NCBI RefSeq assembly: GCF_003206615.1
Contig: NZ_PZJW01000012.1
Location: 222,931 to 286,930, forward strand
Direction: 5' to 3'
DNA: 64,000 nucleotides
From: Salinicola acroporae
Lineage (GTDB): Bacteria > Pseudomonadota > Gammaproteobacteria > Pseudomonadales > Halomonadaceae
Part shown: piece after piece, positions 16,796 through 25,004 of the stretch
Numbering within the stretch: position 1 is the stretch's first letter
How the letters are laid out: each line of letters begins with the position of its first letter
The notes under the pieces: model-generated
What the model was told of the DNA's origin: nothing
The model's database searches: none
The model's input: the letters and a program-made list of their open reading frames with translations, nothing else
Program-made: the position numbers and the translations under genes

Positions 16796-18379
16796 TCAAT
16801 CGCCCTCGACACTGCCGTCGCTGCGCGGATCCGCACCGCCCTCCAGGCGCCCGTCGGCATGGCGAGTGATGCCGCCAGCGTGCCCCATGGTGTCGCTGTA
16901 GGCGTCGATGACATCCACCTGATGGCCGGCCTGGCGCAAGGCCGCGATCAGCGTCGGGTCGAAGCGCGACTCCAGCTTGAGTGACGTCGTGCCCTCCCCC
17001 CAGGTTCTTCCCAGCAACCAGCGCGGCGCATCGACGGCCTGCTGCAACGGCTGACCGTAGACCACGTGCCGCGTGAAGACCGCCGACTGGGTCTGCGGCT
17101 GCCCTTCGCCGCCCATGGTGCCGTAGACCATGGTTCGGCCGTCGTTGAGCCGCGCCAGGGCCGGATTGAGCGTGTGGAACGGCTTGCGCCCGGGCACCAG
17201 CGCCTGACGCGCCTGCGGATCGAGTGAAAAGCCGATCCCCCGGTTCTGCCACAGTACCCCGGTGGAGGGTAACACCACGCCGGAACCGAACTCCCAGAAG
17301 GTACTCTGAATGAAGCTCACCGCCCGCCCCTCACCGTCGATACACCCCATCCAGATGGTATCGCCAGGTTCTCCTACGTGCGGCCAGGCAAGCGCACGGG
17401 CCGGATCGATCCGCGCCGCCAGCCGGTCCAGAGTGGCGTCTGCCAGCAGGTCGAGTGGGTCGACGTCCATCCAGCGGGGATCGGTCACATGCCGATCTCG
17501 CACCAGAAACGCCTGCTTGGTGGACTCGACGAGCGCGTGAACGTAATCGAAACCCTCGGCTTCAGCGATTTTCAGGCGCTCGAAGAGCCCCAGGATCATC
17601 AGCGAGGAGACGCCTTGCGTGGGCGGCGGTAGATTCCACACCTGCCCCTGCTTGAGGCTCAGCGACAGCGGTGTGACCGCCTGCGGCGCGTAGCCGGCGA
17701 GATCGGCCCGGCGTAGCGGGCTGCCGAATCGCTCCAGCTCCTCGCCCATGGCCGTTCCCAGCTCGCCCCGATAGAAATCTCCCAGGCCGGCGTGCGCCAG
17801 CCGCTCGAAGGTCGAGGCCAGGGTCGGTTGACGAAATGTCTCGCCCTGCTGCGGCGCCGCACCCTCGCTAAGCAGATGGCCGGCAAACCCGGGAACGTCC
17901 GCCAGCTCACCGAGCTTGGCCGCCGTCAGCGCCGCCTGCCCCCGTGTCACGGGAACTCCCTGACGCGCATGGGCGATCGCCGCCTCGAACAGCCGTGACA
18001 GCGGCAACGTGCCCCCCCAGCGGCGCGAATGCGCGAGGGCCATCTCCCACCCCCCCACGGTCCCCGCTGTGGTCAAGGCGGCCAGCGGGCCGCGGGCGGG
18101 AATGCCTACATGCCCAGCGTAATAATCCCTATCCGCCAACTGCGCGGCGGCGCCACAGGCCTCGATGGCGACCGGCGTTTTGCCGGGCTCGGAGATGAGC
18201 CAGAAGCCATCGCCACCGATCGAGTTCATGTGCGGATAGACGGTGGCAATGGTCGATGCCGCCGCCACCATTGCCTCGATGGCATTGCCACCCTCACGCA
18301 GGATATCCCGACCGGCCTTGGCAGCCAGATGATGAGGCGCGACGACCATGCCGCGACTGGGCTTAGCATTACTCTGCAT
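16796..18379 (-). CDS. Gamma-glutamyltransferase-family Ntn-hydrolase (cytoplasmic type)
   Basis: 527 residues. The self-cleaving family transfers or hydrolyses gamma-glutamyl groups. GGNAIEAMVAAASTIATVYPHMNSIGGDGFW near the N-terminus is the family start, and the cleavage/nucleophile threonine is T341 in EPGDTIWMGCIDGEGRAVSF. GTMGGEGQPQTQ towards the C-terminus is the oxyanion/substrate loop. There is no signal peptide, unlike E. coli Ggt, so it should act in the cytoplasm. Such proteins also include acylases and oligopeptide enzymes. It is the last gene of the TRAP transporter operon (69 bases after dctM), so it probably works on the imported compound. Confidence 0.85.
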   Translation of the reverse strand: MQSNAKPSRGMVVAPHHLAAKAGRDILREGGNAIEAMVAAASTIATVYPHMNSIGGDGFWLISEPGKTPVAIEACGAAAQLADRDYYAGHVGIPARGPLAALTTAGTVGGWEMALAHSRRWGGTLPLSRLFEAAIAHARQGVPVTRGQAALTAAKLGELADVPGFAGHLLSEGAAPQQGETFRQPTLASTFERLAHAGLGDFYRGELGTAMGEELERFGSPLRRADLAGYAPQAVTPLSLSLKQGQVWNLPPPTQGVSSLMILGLFERLKIAEAEGFDYVHALVESTKQAFLVRDRHVTDPRWMDVDPLDLLADATLDRLAARIDPARALAWPHVGEPGDTIWMGCIDGEGRAVSFIQSTFWEFGSGVVLPSTGVLWQNRGIGFSLDPQARQALVPGRKPFHTLNPALARLNDGRTMVYGTMGGEGQPQTQSAVFTRHVVYGQPLQQAVDAPRWLLGRTWGEGTTSLKLESRFDPTLIAALRQAGHQVDVIDAYSDTMGHAGGITRHADGRLEGGADPRSDGSVEGD

Positions 18380-18448
18380 GGATCGTGATGCTCCCTGTAT
18401 CCAAGGTATTGACCGAAACGCCAGCCACTAGACACCCGCCCTGGTGGG

Positions 18449-19774
18449 TTACCAGCCGATCGCCTTGGGCAGCCAAGTGACCAGCGCAGGCATCAGGCAT
18501 AGCAGCGCCAACGTCAGGAACTGGATACCGATGTACGGCAGCACGCCGACATAGATATCCCGCGTGGAGATCTCTGGTGGCGCCACCCCCTTGAGGTAGA
18601 ACAGCGACCATCCGAACGGCGGGGTCAGAAACGAGGTCTGCAGGTTCATCGCCACCAGAATGCAGAGCCAGGCGAGATCGACCCCCTGGGCCTGAAAATA
18701 GGGAAGCAGCAGCGGCATCAGGATATAGGAGATCTCGATCCAGTCGAGAAAGAACCCCAGCAGAAAGACCAGCGCCATCATGAACAGAATGCCGCCCCAG
18801 ACCCCACCGGGCAGAAACGCGAACAGCGAATCGATCAGTCGATCGCCGCCCAGCCCCCGGAACGCCAGGCTGAAGACCTGCGCAGCGATCAGCACGAACA
18901 GCGTCATGCCGGTGATCTTGAAGGTCGAGATGACGGTGTCGCTCATCACTTTCCGAGTCAATCGACCGGTGCAGGCCACCAGAACGATGGCACCGATCGC
19001 GCCGACTGACGCCGCCTCCGTGGGCGCCGCCACCCCCCCGATGATCGACCCCAGCACCAGCACGATCAGCACCAGCGGTGGCGCGACCACCTTGGCAAGA
19101 TCGATCATCAGCGTGCGGTTGTCGACCGTCGCGCGCTCAGCGGCATCGATCGGTGGCATCGTGTGCGGCTTCAGCTTGGCCATGATCACCAGATAGATCA
19201 CGTAGAGCCCGGACAACAACAGTCCCGGTATCAACGCGCCCGCGAACAGCGTGCCGACGGACTCGCCAGAGATGTCCGCGAGCACGATCAGCACCAGGCT
19301 GGGCGGAATGATCTGGCCGAGGGTGCCGGCCGCGCAGATCGTGCCGCAGGCCAGGGCCTTGTTGTACTGGCGTGCCAGCAGCGTCGGCAGGCTGATCAAC
19401 CCGACGGTGACGACGGTAGCCGCCACGATGCCGGTGGAAGCCCCCATCAGCACGCCGACGATGATGATGGCAACCGTCATTCCGCCCGGACGCGCACCGG
19501 CGACATGGCCGATGACATCGAGCATGCGCTCGGCCAGCCGTGACTTTTCCAACATCACGCCCATGAACACGAACAGCGGAATGGCGAGCAAGGTGTAGTT
19601 GGTGACGACCCCATAGACACGCAGGGGCAGGAGCCCGAACAGCGAGATCCCGAAGCCGAACACCCCGAACACGATACCGCTGGCGGCCAAGGCAAACGGT
19701 ACCGGGATACCGATCAACAACAAGGCAAAGAGCGCCAGCACCATACCGACGGCCATCATTTCAAGCCCCATCAC
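18449..19774 (-). CDS. dctM: TRAP transporter large permease, DctM type
   Basis: 441 residues, about 12 membrane helices. Family landmarks: ALFALLLIGIPVPFALAASG at the N-terminus, IPLFVFMGVMLEKSRLAERMLD, GASTGIVAATVVTVGLISLP and ILGQIIPPSLVLIVLAD-type segments (here GTLGQIIPPSLVLIVLADIS). This is the ion-coupled transport subunit. It overlaps the dctQ gene by 14 bases, showing translational coupling. Confidence 0.95.
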   Translation of the reverse strand: MMGLEMMAVGMVLALFALLLIGIPVPFALAASGIVFGVFGFGISLFGLLPLRVYGVVTNYTLLAIPLFVFMGVMLEKSRLAERMLDVIGHVAGARPGGMTVAIIIVGVLMGASTGIVAATVVTVGLISLPTLLARQYNKALACGTICAAGTLGQIIPPSLVLIVLADISGESVGTLFAGALIPGLLLSGLYVIYLVIMAKLKPHTMPPIDAAERATVDNRTLMIDLAKVVAPPLVLIVLVLGSIIGGVAAPTEAASVGAIGAIVLVACTGRLTRKVMSDTVISTFKITGMTLFVLIAAQVFSLAFRGLGGDRLIDSLFAFLPGGVWGGILFMMALVFLLGFFLDWIEISYILMPLLLPYFQAQGVDLAWLCILVAMNLQTSFLTPPFGWSLFYLKGVAPPEISTRDIYVGVLPYIGIQFLTLALLCLMPALVTWLPKAIGW

Positions 19775-20333
19775 GCACCTCCGGCGAGTGTCCCGCCACC
19801 AGCGTGATCAGGTCGAGCAAGCCCCGCACGATACCCTGCCATGCCACCAGGGCGAAGCCGAGGGGAACGAAGGCCTTGATCACGTAGCGAGCCGGTAGCC
19901 CACCTGGATCGGGAGATCCTTCATTCAACGACCAGGATTGGTAGACAAAATCCAGACACATCCAGGCCAGGAACAGCATGCTCGGCACGACGATCAACAG
20001 CGAGATGATGATGTCGAGAATCTGCCGGGCACGCGGGCTGTAACACTGATAGAAAATGTCGACCCGTACGTGCTCGTTCTGCTGGAAGGTATAAGAGGCG
20101 CTGATCATCGCGATGACCGCCAGCAGATGCCATTGCAGCTCCTGCTCGGCCACGGACCCCACGTGCCAGACGTAGCGGAACAGCACATCGCCTGCCACCA
20201 TCAGCACCAGCGCTAGCGTCAGCCATGCCGTGGCGCGACCCAGCCGCTCCATGCCGCGATCCAGACCGCGCAGGCAACGGACCAGGCCGAGCACGAACGG
20301 CTGGCTCTCGCGATCGGTTTCCATCGTAGTCAT
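19761..20333 (-). CDS. dctQ: TRAP transporter small permease, DctQ type
   Basis: 190 residues with four membrane helices (about 40-60, 75-95, 112-135, 155-180). LALVLMVAGDVLFRYVWHVG and LQWHLLAVIAMISASYTFQQNEHVRVDIFYQ are standard DctQ motifs. I start it at the ATG at 20333 (a later ATG at 20324 is possible). It partners DctM in the membrane. Confidence 0.92.
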   Translation of the reverse strand: MTTMETDRESQPFVLGLVRCLRGLDRGMERLGRATAWLTLALVLMVAGDVLFRYVWHVGSVAEQELQWHLLAVIAMISASYTFQQNEHVRVDIFYQCYSPRARQILDIIISLLIVVPSMLFLAWMCLDFVYQSWSLNEGSPDPGGLPARYVIKAFVPLGFALVAWQGIVRGLLDLITLVAGHSPEVRDGA

Positions 20334-20416
20334 GACGTCAATATCCCCTGGACAACGAGAGAGCGAGTCCCGGCCAACGCTCGGCCATAGACTCGCCAAA
20401 ACGGAGGGTGCCCGGC

Positions 20417-21508
20417 TCAAAGATCGAGGTTGAGAACGACCTTTTCGCTGACATCCAGCCAGGATTTCGCCGTTTTCATGAAGTCGAAATAGGCGGTATT
20501 GACCTTGGCGACCACGGGGTCCTTGGCGGCCTCTGCCGACAGGGTATCCATGGTCACTTCACGCAGTCTGGGCAATACGCCATCGGGTAGCTGGCGAACC
20601 GTCACGCCCTGATTCTGGGTCAGGTCGTTGAGCGCCTCGGAGTTGTTGGCATTGCACCAGGCGAAGCTGATTTCGTTGCAGGCAGCCGCGCAGTTCCGCA
20701 CGACGGCCTTGAGCTCGTCCGGTAACTGCTCCCAGGCGCTGGCATTGATCAGCAGTTCCGATACGTTGGAGGGCTCGTGCCAGCCAGGGGTGTAATAGTT
20801 GCTGGCGGCGTTCTGCAGGCCCAACTGCCGATCGAGATAGGGACCGACGAATTCGGCGGCATCGATGACACCACGCTCCAGTGCCGGGAAGATCTCGCCA
20901 CCGGGCAACACCTTGACATTGACGCCCAACTGCTCGTAGACCTTTGCCGACAGGCCCGCGATGCGCATGCGCAACCCTTTGAAGCTGTCGATGTTCTCGA
21001 GCGGCTTCTTGAACCAGCCGGTCATCTGCATGCCGGTATTGCCGACCGGCAACGCCTTGAGCCCGAAGTCGGCATAGACCTCGTCCCACAGTGCCTGCCC
21101 GCCGCCGTGGTAGAGCCAGGCGTTGACCATCATGACGTCCATGCCAAAGGGGACGGCGGTGAAATATTGCGCGGCGAAAGAGCGTCCCGCCCAGAAGAAC
21201 GAGTTCCCCCAGTTCATCTGCACGGTGCCGCTGCGCACCGCATCGAAACCGCCCAATGCCGGCACCAGCTCGCCGGCCGGGAAGAAGTCGATCTTCATTC
21301 GGCCACCGGATGCCGCTTCGACCCGCTTGGCAAAATCGCTGGCCGATCCCGGCCCGGTGGAGTAGAAAGGCGCCCCGGCTGGATAGGCGCCGGTCATGCG
21401 CCAGTGAAATTGCTGCGCATCTGCGCCGCGCGCGATCATCGGGGCCCCGGCCAGGCCCACCAGCGCTCCGGCCCCCGTCTTGATGAAATCCCGTCGTTTG
21501 TAGGTCAT
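20417..21508 (-). CDS. dctP: TRAP transporter periplasmic binding protein, DctP/TakP type (Tat signal)
   Basis: 363 residues. MTYKRRDFIKTGAG is a twin-arginine signal (RR at 5-6), so the protein is folded before export. The mature part matches the TakP-like branch: FHWRMTGAYPAG, GGRMKIDFFPAGELVPALGGFDAV, AAEFVGPYLDRQLG. In TakP this branch binds 2-oxo acids through a cation, but the operon partner (gamma-glutamyltransferase) suggests a different or bulkier acid here. First gene of the dctP-Q-M-ggt operon; ATG preceded by GGAGAG. Confidence 0.92.
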   Translation of the reverse strand: MTYKRRDFIKTGAGALVGLAGAPMIARGADAQQFHWRMTGAYPAGAPFYSTGPGSASDFAKRVEAASGGRMKIDFFPAGELVPALGGFDAVRSGTVQMNWGNSFFWAGRSFAAQYFTAVPFGMDVMMVNAWLYHGGGQALWDEVYADFGLKALPVGNTGMQMTGWFKKPLENIDSFKGLRMRIAGLSAKVYEQLGVNVKVLPGGEIFPALERGVIDAAEFVGPYLDRQLGLQNAASNYYTPGWHEPSNVSELLINASAWEQLPDELKAVVRNCAAACNEISFAWCNANNSEALNDLTQNQGVTVRQLPDGVLPRLREVTMDTLSAEAAKDPVVAKVNTAYFDFMKTAKSWLDVSEKVVLNLDL

Positions 21509-22043
21509 TGCACTGTGCTCTCCGCCGAATGGTTGTTCGCGTTGTGTTCATCACGTCCTGAACAACCCTTCGCAAGCGCCGTGCCAACATCCTGCAGAAA
21601 ACGCTCAAACCACTGATTTATAAAAACAGTTTGTTACCGTTTCGCATTACCGATCAGCGCCGCGCCGCCTTTGGCTACGCACCACGCTAGCGCCAGGGTT
21701 CGAGGCACGAAATGGACAATCGGCGAAAGAAACGACGTCCTGCTTTCGTATGTCAGAATCCGTGATCGCTTAATGTAAAAATCCGCTGGGTCGGTCACTC
21801 GAATCGGTAGCATTTGTAAAGCTGGCATCAAAATGATCAGCAATCTCCATTTCAGTGCAGTTTTCACCCGCACTATCCGCCGGAGGACCACTATCCACCA
21901 TGCGCCCCTGGGCCCGGCGCTGGTCATTCGCCGAGGCCTGCGCCACCATGAACGAACGGCGTGATCCCGGATCATCGTCGCTACCGATAGTTCACCAATA
22001 AGCACAAGGGCCCTCAGAAGGCCATCGACCAAGGATTTTTCTC
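21509..22043. other. 535-base intergenic region between dctP and an orphan binding-protein gene
   Basis: Divergent promoter space, longer than usual here and locally AT-rich (around 21617-21640 and 21770-21850). I find no recognisable protein and no RNA gene. AACAGTTTGTT (about 21626-21636) is a small AACA/TGTT inverted repeat on the dctP side that could be a regulator site. An open frame on the minus strand across the second half has no family resemblance and is left out. Confidence 0.4.
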
Positions 22044-22865
22044 GTGACACGACGTTTTGACTCTCGTCTCGCTATCCCGCTTGCCGCCCTGGCGATCGGG
22101 CTTGGCCTGGCTTCCACCGCTCAGGCTGCCGCTCCGCAGCACGTTCGCATCGCCGTCGACGTGCCCTATCCGCCGTTCGAATACCGCAATGCTGCCGGTG
22201 AGCTGGAGGGCTTCGAGATCGACCTGGGCAACATTCTGTGCCAGCGCGCCAAGCTCGACTGCGAATGGGTGGTACAGGGCTGGGACGGCATCATCCCCGG
22301 CCTGCTCTCGCGCAAGTACGACGCCATCATGTCGTCGATGCGGATCACCCCGGCGCGGGAGCGCCAGGTGCGGTTCACGCGCCCCTATGCGATGTCACCC
22401 AAGGTGTGGGTCGCCCGCCGCGGCGAGACGATCGACCTCGATGACCCCGCCTCGCTGAAGGGGTTGTCGGTCGGCGTGCAGCGCGGCACCACTCAGGACA
22501 GCTACATCACTCAGCAGTACGCTGGCACGCTCGACATTCAGCGCTATGCCACCGCGGCCGATGTGGCGCTGGACCTGGAGTCGCAGCGGCTCGATCTGGC
22601 TTTCCTCAACTATCCGGTGGCGCTGGATTCACTGGAGATCGGCAATCCCGACAGCCCGTTCGTCCAGGTGGGCCCGCGCATCGACCGGCCGGAGTCGATC
22701 TTCGGCAAGGGCAACGCCATCGCCGTGCGCCCTCGCGACAAGGATCTGGCCGACATCTTCAACCAGGCGCTGGATGGCGTTTACGCGGATGGCACGTTCG
22801 AGACCCTGATGCACCAGTATTTCGACTACGACCTCCGCCCCGCTTCCCGCAAGACGGATAGCTGA
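22044..22865 (+). CDS. Orphan ABC-type amino-acid-binding periplasmic protein (HisJ/ArgT type)
   Basis: 273 residues, family 3 solute-binding protein. Signal peptide ends LASTAQAAA (residue about 28). Ligand-site motifs are VRIAVDVPYPPFEYRNAAGELEGFEIDLG and GLLSRKYDAIMSSMRITPARERQVRFTRPYA; the RxT/RxQ pattern fits basic or polar amino acids. Starts at GTG 22044 with AAGGA upstream. No permease or ATPase gene is adjacent, so it must share a transporter encoded elsewhere or serve as a sensor. A strong hairpin follows. Confidence 0.88.
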   Translation: MTRRFDSRLAIPLAALAIGLGLASTAQAAAPQHVRIAVDVPYPPFEYRNAAGELEGFEIDLGNILCQRAKLDCEWVVQGWDGIIPGLLSRKYDAIMSSMRITPARERQVRFTRPYAMSPKVWVARRGETIDLDDPASLKGLSVGVQRGTTQDSYITQQYAGTLDIQRYATAADVALDLESQRLDLAFLNYPVALDSLEIGNPDSPFVQVGPRIDRPESIFGKGNAIAVRPRDKDLADIFNQALDGVYADGTFETLMHQYFDYDLRPASRKTDS

Positions 22866-22886
22866 CAGCGATCGGAAGGAATGAAA

Positions 22887-22922
22887 AAGCGCCGCCGGAC
22901 AGGCATCTGTCCGGCGGCGCTT
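22887..22922. terminator. Strong bidirectional terminator
   Basis: A 15-base-pair perfect stem (arm AAGCGCCGCCGGACA) with a 6-base loop sits between convergent genes. On the minus strand the stem is followed by TTTTT, a classic intrinsic terminator for the alcohol dehydrogenase gene; on the plus strand the run is short. Confidence 0.85.
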
Positions 22923-22965
22923 GCGGTCTGCCCTCGGGGTCCGCGCTAGCGGTTGGCGCTCTTGA

Positions 22966-23973
22966 TCAGAACTCCAGGCAGATCTTGCCAAAGTGCTTGC
23001 CGGACTCCTGGTGGCGGAAGGCATCCGCGATCCGGTCGAGCGAGAACGAGCTATCGATGACCGGCTTGAGTCCGGTGATCTCGAGGGCGCGAATCATCTC
23101 GACCTGATGACGGCGGCTGCCCACGATCAGCCCCTGCAGCCTGGCCTGCTTCGCCATCAGCTTGGAGGTGGGAATATCGCCGCCGCGACCGGTCAGGACA
23201 CCGATCAGCGAGATGTGGCCGGCAATGGCCACGGCGTCGATGGATTGCGGCAAGGTGCCCGGTCCGCCGACTTCGATGACGTGATCGGCACCGCGACCGC
23301 TGGTCAGCGCCTGGACTTTCTTGCCCCATTCCGGCTCTTCGCGGTAGTTGATGGTGTGATCGGCGCCCAGCGCCTTGAGCCGAGCGATCTTCTCCTCGGT
23401 GGACGACGTCGAGATGACCCTCGCCCCCATCGCCTTGGCCAGTTGCAGCGCGAAGATCGAGACACCGCCGGTCCCCAACGTGAGCACGGTATCGCCGGCC
23501 TTGAGGCCACCATCGACCACCAGTGCGCGCCAGGCGGTGAGGCCGGCCGTGGTCAGCGTGGCCGCTTCGGCATGGGTATAACCTTCGGGCGCGTGGGTGA
23601 ACCAGTGGGCGGGGCGTACCACCTGCTCGCGGGCGTAGCCATCGACGCCGTCCCCCGGCACCGTCTTGAAGTCGGCCACGCGCGCCGGACCGTCGAGCCA
23701 GTGGGGGAAGAAGGTCGAGACGACGTGGTCGCCGGTGGCGAACTCCGTGACGCCCTTGCCGACGGCTTCGACGACGCCCGCGCCGTCGGCCATGGGGATG
23801 CGCCCCTCCTCGGTCGGGGATTTCCCGCTGGCGACGATGTAGTCGTGGAAGTTGAGCGAACTGGCGTGAAGGCGGACGCAGATTTCTCCCGGGCCCGGCT
23901 CTCCCGGCCCTTCGACCTCGTGCAGCTTGAGCTGGTCCAGGCCTCCGGGAGACTTGAGATTGATGACTCGCAT
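22966..23973 (-). CDS. Zinc-independent medium-chain alcohol dehydrogenase/quinone reductase-family oxidoreductase
   Basis: 335 residues. MDR fold: N-terminal GroES-like domain (VRLHASSLNFHDYIVASGKSP, IPMADGAGVVEAVGKGVTEFATGDHV) and Rossmann domain with TLGTGGVSIFALQLAKAMGARVISTSS. The catalytic zinc ligands of true alcohol dehydrogenases are not in place (Asn-Phe-His-Asp where Cys is expected), so an NAD(P)H-dependent reductase of aldehydes, quinones or enones is more likely. The ATG at 23973 has GGAG upstream. Confidence 0.85.
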   Translation of the reverse strand: MRVINLKSPGGLDQLKLHEVEGPGEPGPGEICVRLHASSLNFHDYIVASGKSPTEEGRIPMADGAGVVEAVGKGVTEFATGDHVVSTFFPHWLDGPARVADFKTVPGDGVDGYAREQVVRPAHWFTHAPEGYTHAEAATLTTAGLTAWRALVVDGGLKAGDTVLTLGTGGVSIFALQLAKAMGARVISTSSTEEKIARLKALGADHTINYREEPEWGKKVQALTSGRGADHVIEVGGPGTLPQSIDAVAIAGHISLIGVLTGRGGDIPTSKLMAKQARLQGLIVGSRRHQVEMIRALEITGLKPVIDSSFSLDRIADAFRHQESGKHFGKICLEF

Positions 23974-24111
23974 GCGGCACTCCTTGAACGCGACGACCTC
24001 GAAAGATCGCTTGATGGTGTGCTCAGAGTGTAGACGCTCCCCTCCCGCACCGTTCAAGCCGTGCCGACAACGCCACGCTTTTTGCCGGGGTGACAGCTGT
24101 CTCGTCGCCCT

Positions 24112-24972
24112 CTACCATGCCGGCTCGTCGTCATCCTGCTCCCGCGCCTGGCGCTCCGCCGCTTCTTCGCGAGCGGCATCGATGACCTGCATGACATCGC
24201 TGACATCGACGAGTGTCGCATCCGGCACGAACCGTCCCGTGAGCCGAACCTCGGGGTGGAGTTCGCCCGCCTCGTAGAGCGCCCAGATCTCCTTGCCGTA
24301 GTCGGTCTTCAGCAGTGCCGGTTCAAAGCGACCGAAGTAGCCGCGCAGATTGTCGACGTCGCGCACCAGCATCCAGGGCGCGTTGTTGTTGCCGGCCGCA
24401 TCCACCGCCTGGGGCAGGTCGATGATCACCGGCCCTTCGGCGCCGACCAGGATGTTGAACTCCGACAGGTCACCGTGGATCAGCCCCGCGCACAGCATCT
24501 GGACCACCTCGCCGATCAGGCGCTGGTGATACTCGAGCGCCAGCTCCGGCGTCAATTCGACGTCATCGAGACGTGGCGCAACGTCGCCATCGGCATCGAC
24601 GATCATCTCCATCAGCAGCACGCCATCGACGAAGCCATGAGGCGTCGGCACCCGCACGCCCGCCTCGGCGAGGCGGTAGAGCGCGTCGACTTCCGCGTTC
24701 AACCAGGCCGACTCCTGCTCGCGCTGGCCGTAGCGGGTCTTCTTCGACATCGCCCGCGCGCGGCGGCTGTTGCGCACCTTGCGGCCCTCCTGGTAGGCCA
24801 CCGCCTGCTTGAAGCTGCGCTGCCTGGCTTCCTTGAACACCTTGGCACAACGCAGCTCGTCACCGCAGCGAACCACGAAAACCTGGGCCTCCTTGCCACT
24901 CATCAGTTGACTGACGACCTCGTCCACCAGGCCATCCTCGACCAACGGCTGCAATCGCTTGGGTACTTTCAT
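24112..24972 (-). CDS. RIO1-family serine/threonine protein kinase
   Basis: 286 residues. Bacterial RIO kinase: ATP loop MSGKEAQVFVV, invariant Lys44 (CAKVFKE), catalytic loop GLIHGDLSEFNILV with D168, and metal-binding D185 in VIIDLPQAV (DFG equivalent). The charged region RRARAMSKKTRYGQREQES and the acidic tail are typical of PA4780-like proteins. Targets are unknown in bacteria; archaeal and eukaryotic relatives act in ribosome maturation. It lies 32 bases downstream of the dbpA gene on the same strand, which fits a ribosome link. Confidence 0.9.
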   Translation of the reverse strand: MKVPKRLQPLVEDGLVDEVVSQLMSGKEAQVFVVRCGDELRCAKVFKEARQRSFKQAVAYQEGRKVRNSRRARAMSKKTRYGQREQESAWLNAEVDALYRLAEAGVRVPTPHGFVDGVLLMEMIVDADGDVAPRLDDVELTPELALEYHQRLIGEVVQMLCAGLIHGDLSEFNILVGAEGPVIIDLPQAVDAAGNNNAPWMLVRDVDNLRGYFGRFEPALLKTDYGKEIWALYEAGELHPEVRLTGRFVPDATLVDVSDVMQVIDAAREEAAERQAREQDDDEPAW

Positions 24973-25004
24973 GCTTTCGCCATCCTCACAGGTCCTCGCT
25001 ATCC

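Noticed and set aside
18433..18449. Short ACCCGCC/GGTGGGT hairpin after dctM as a terminator
   Set aside because: Loop too small, one G-T pair, no T-run, and the downstream gene ggt follows closely; read-through is more likely.
21634..22050. Minus-strand open frame of 138 codons in front of the orphan binding-protein gene
   Set aside because: Arg/Trp-rich composition typical of a chance frame in GC-rich DNA, and it overlaps the start of the real gene.
24092..24101. GACAGCTGTC palindrome after the RIO kinase gene
   Set aside because: Ten-base palindromes of this composition are expected by chance, and no supporting context was found.
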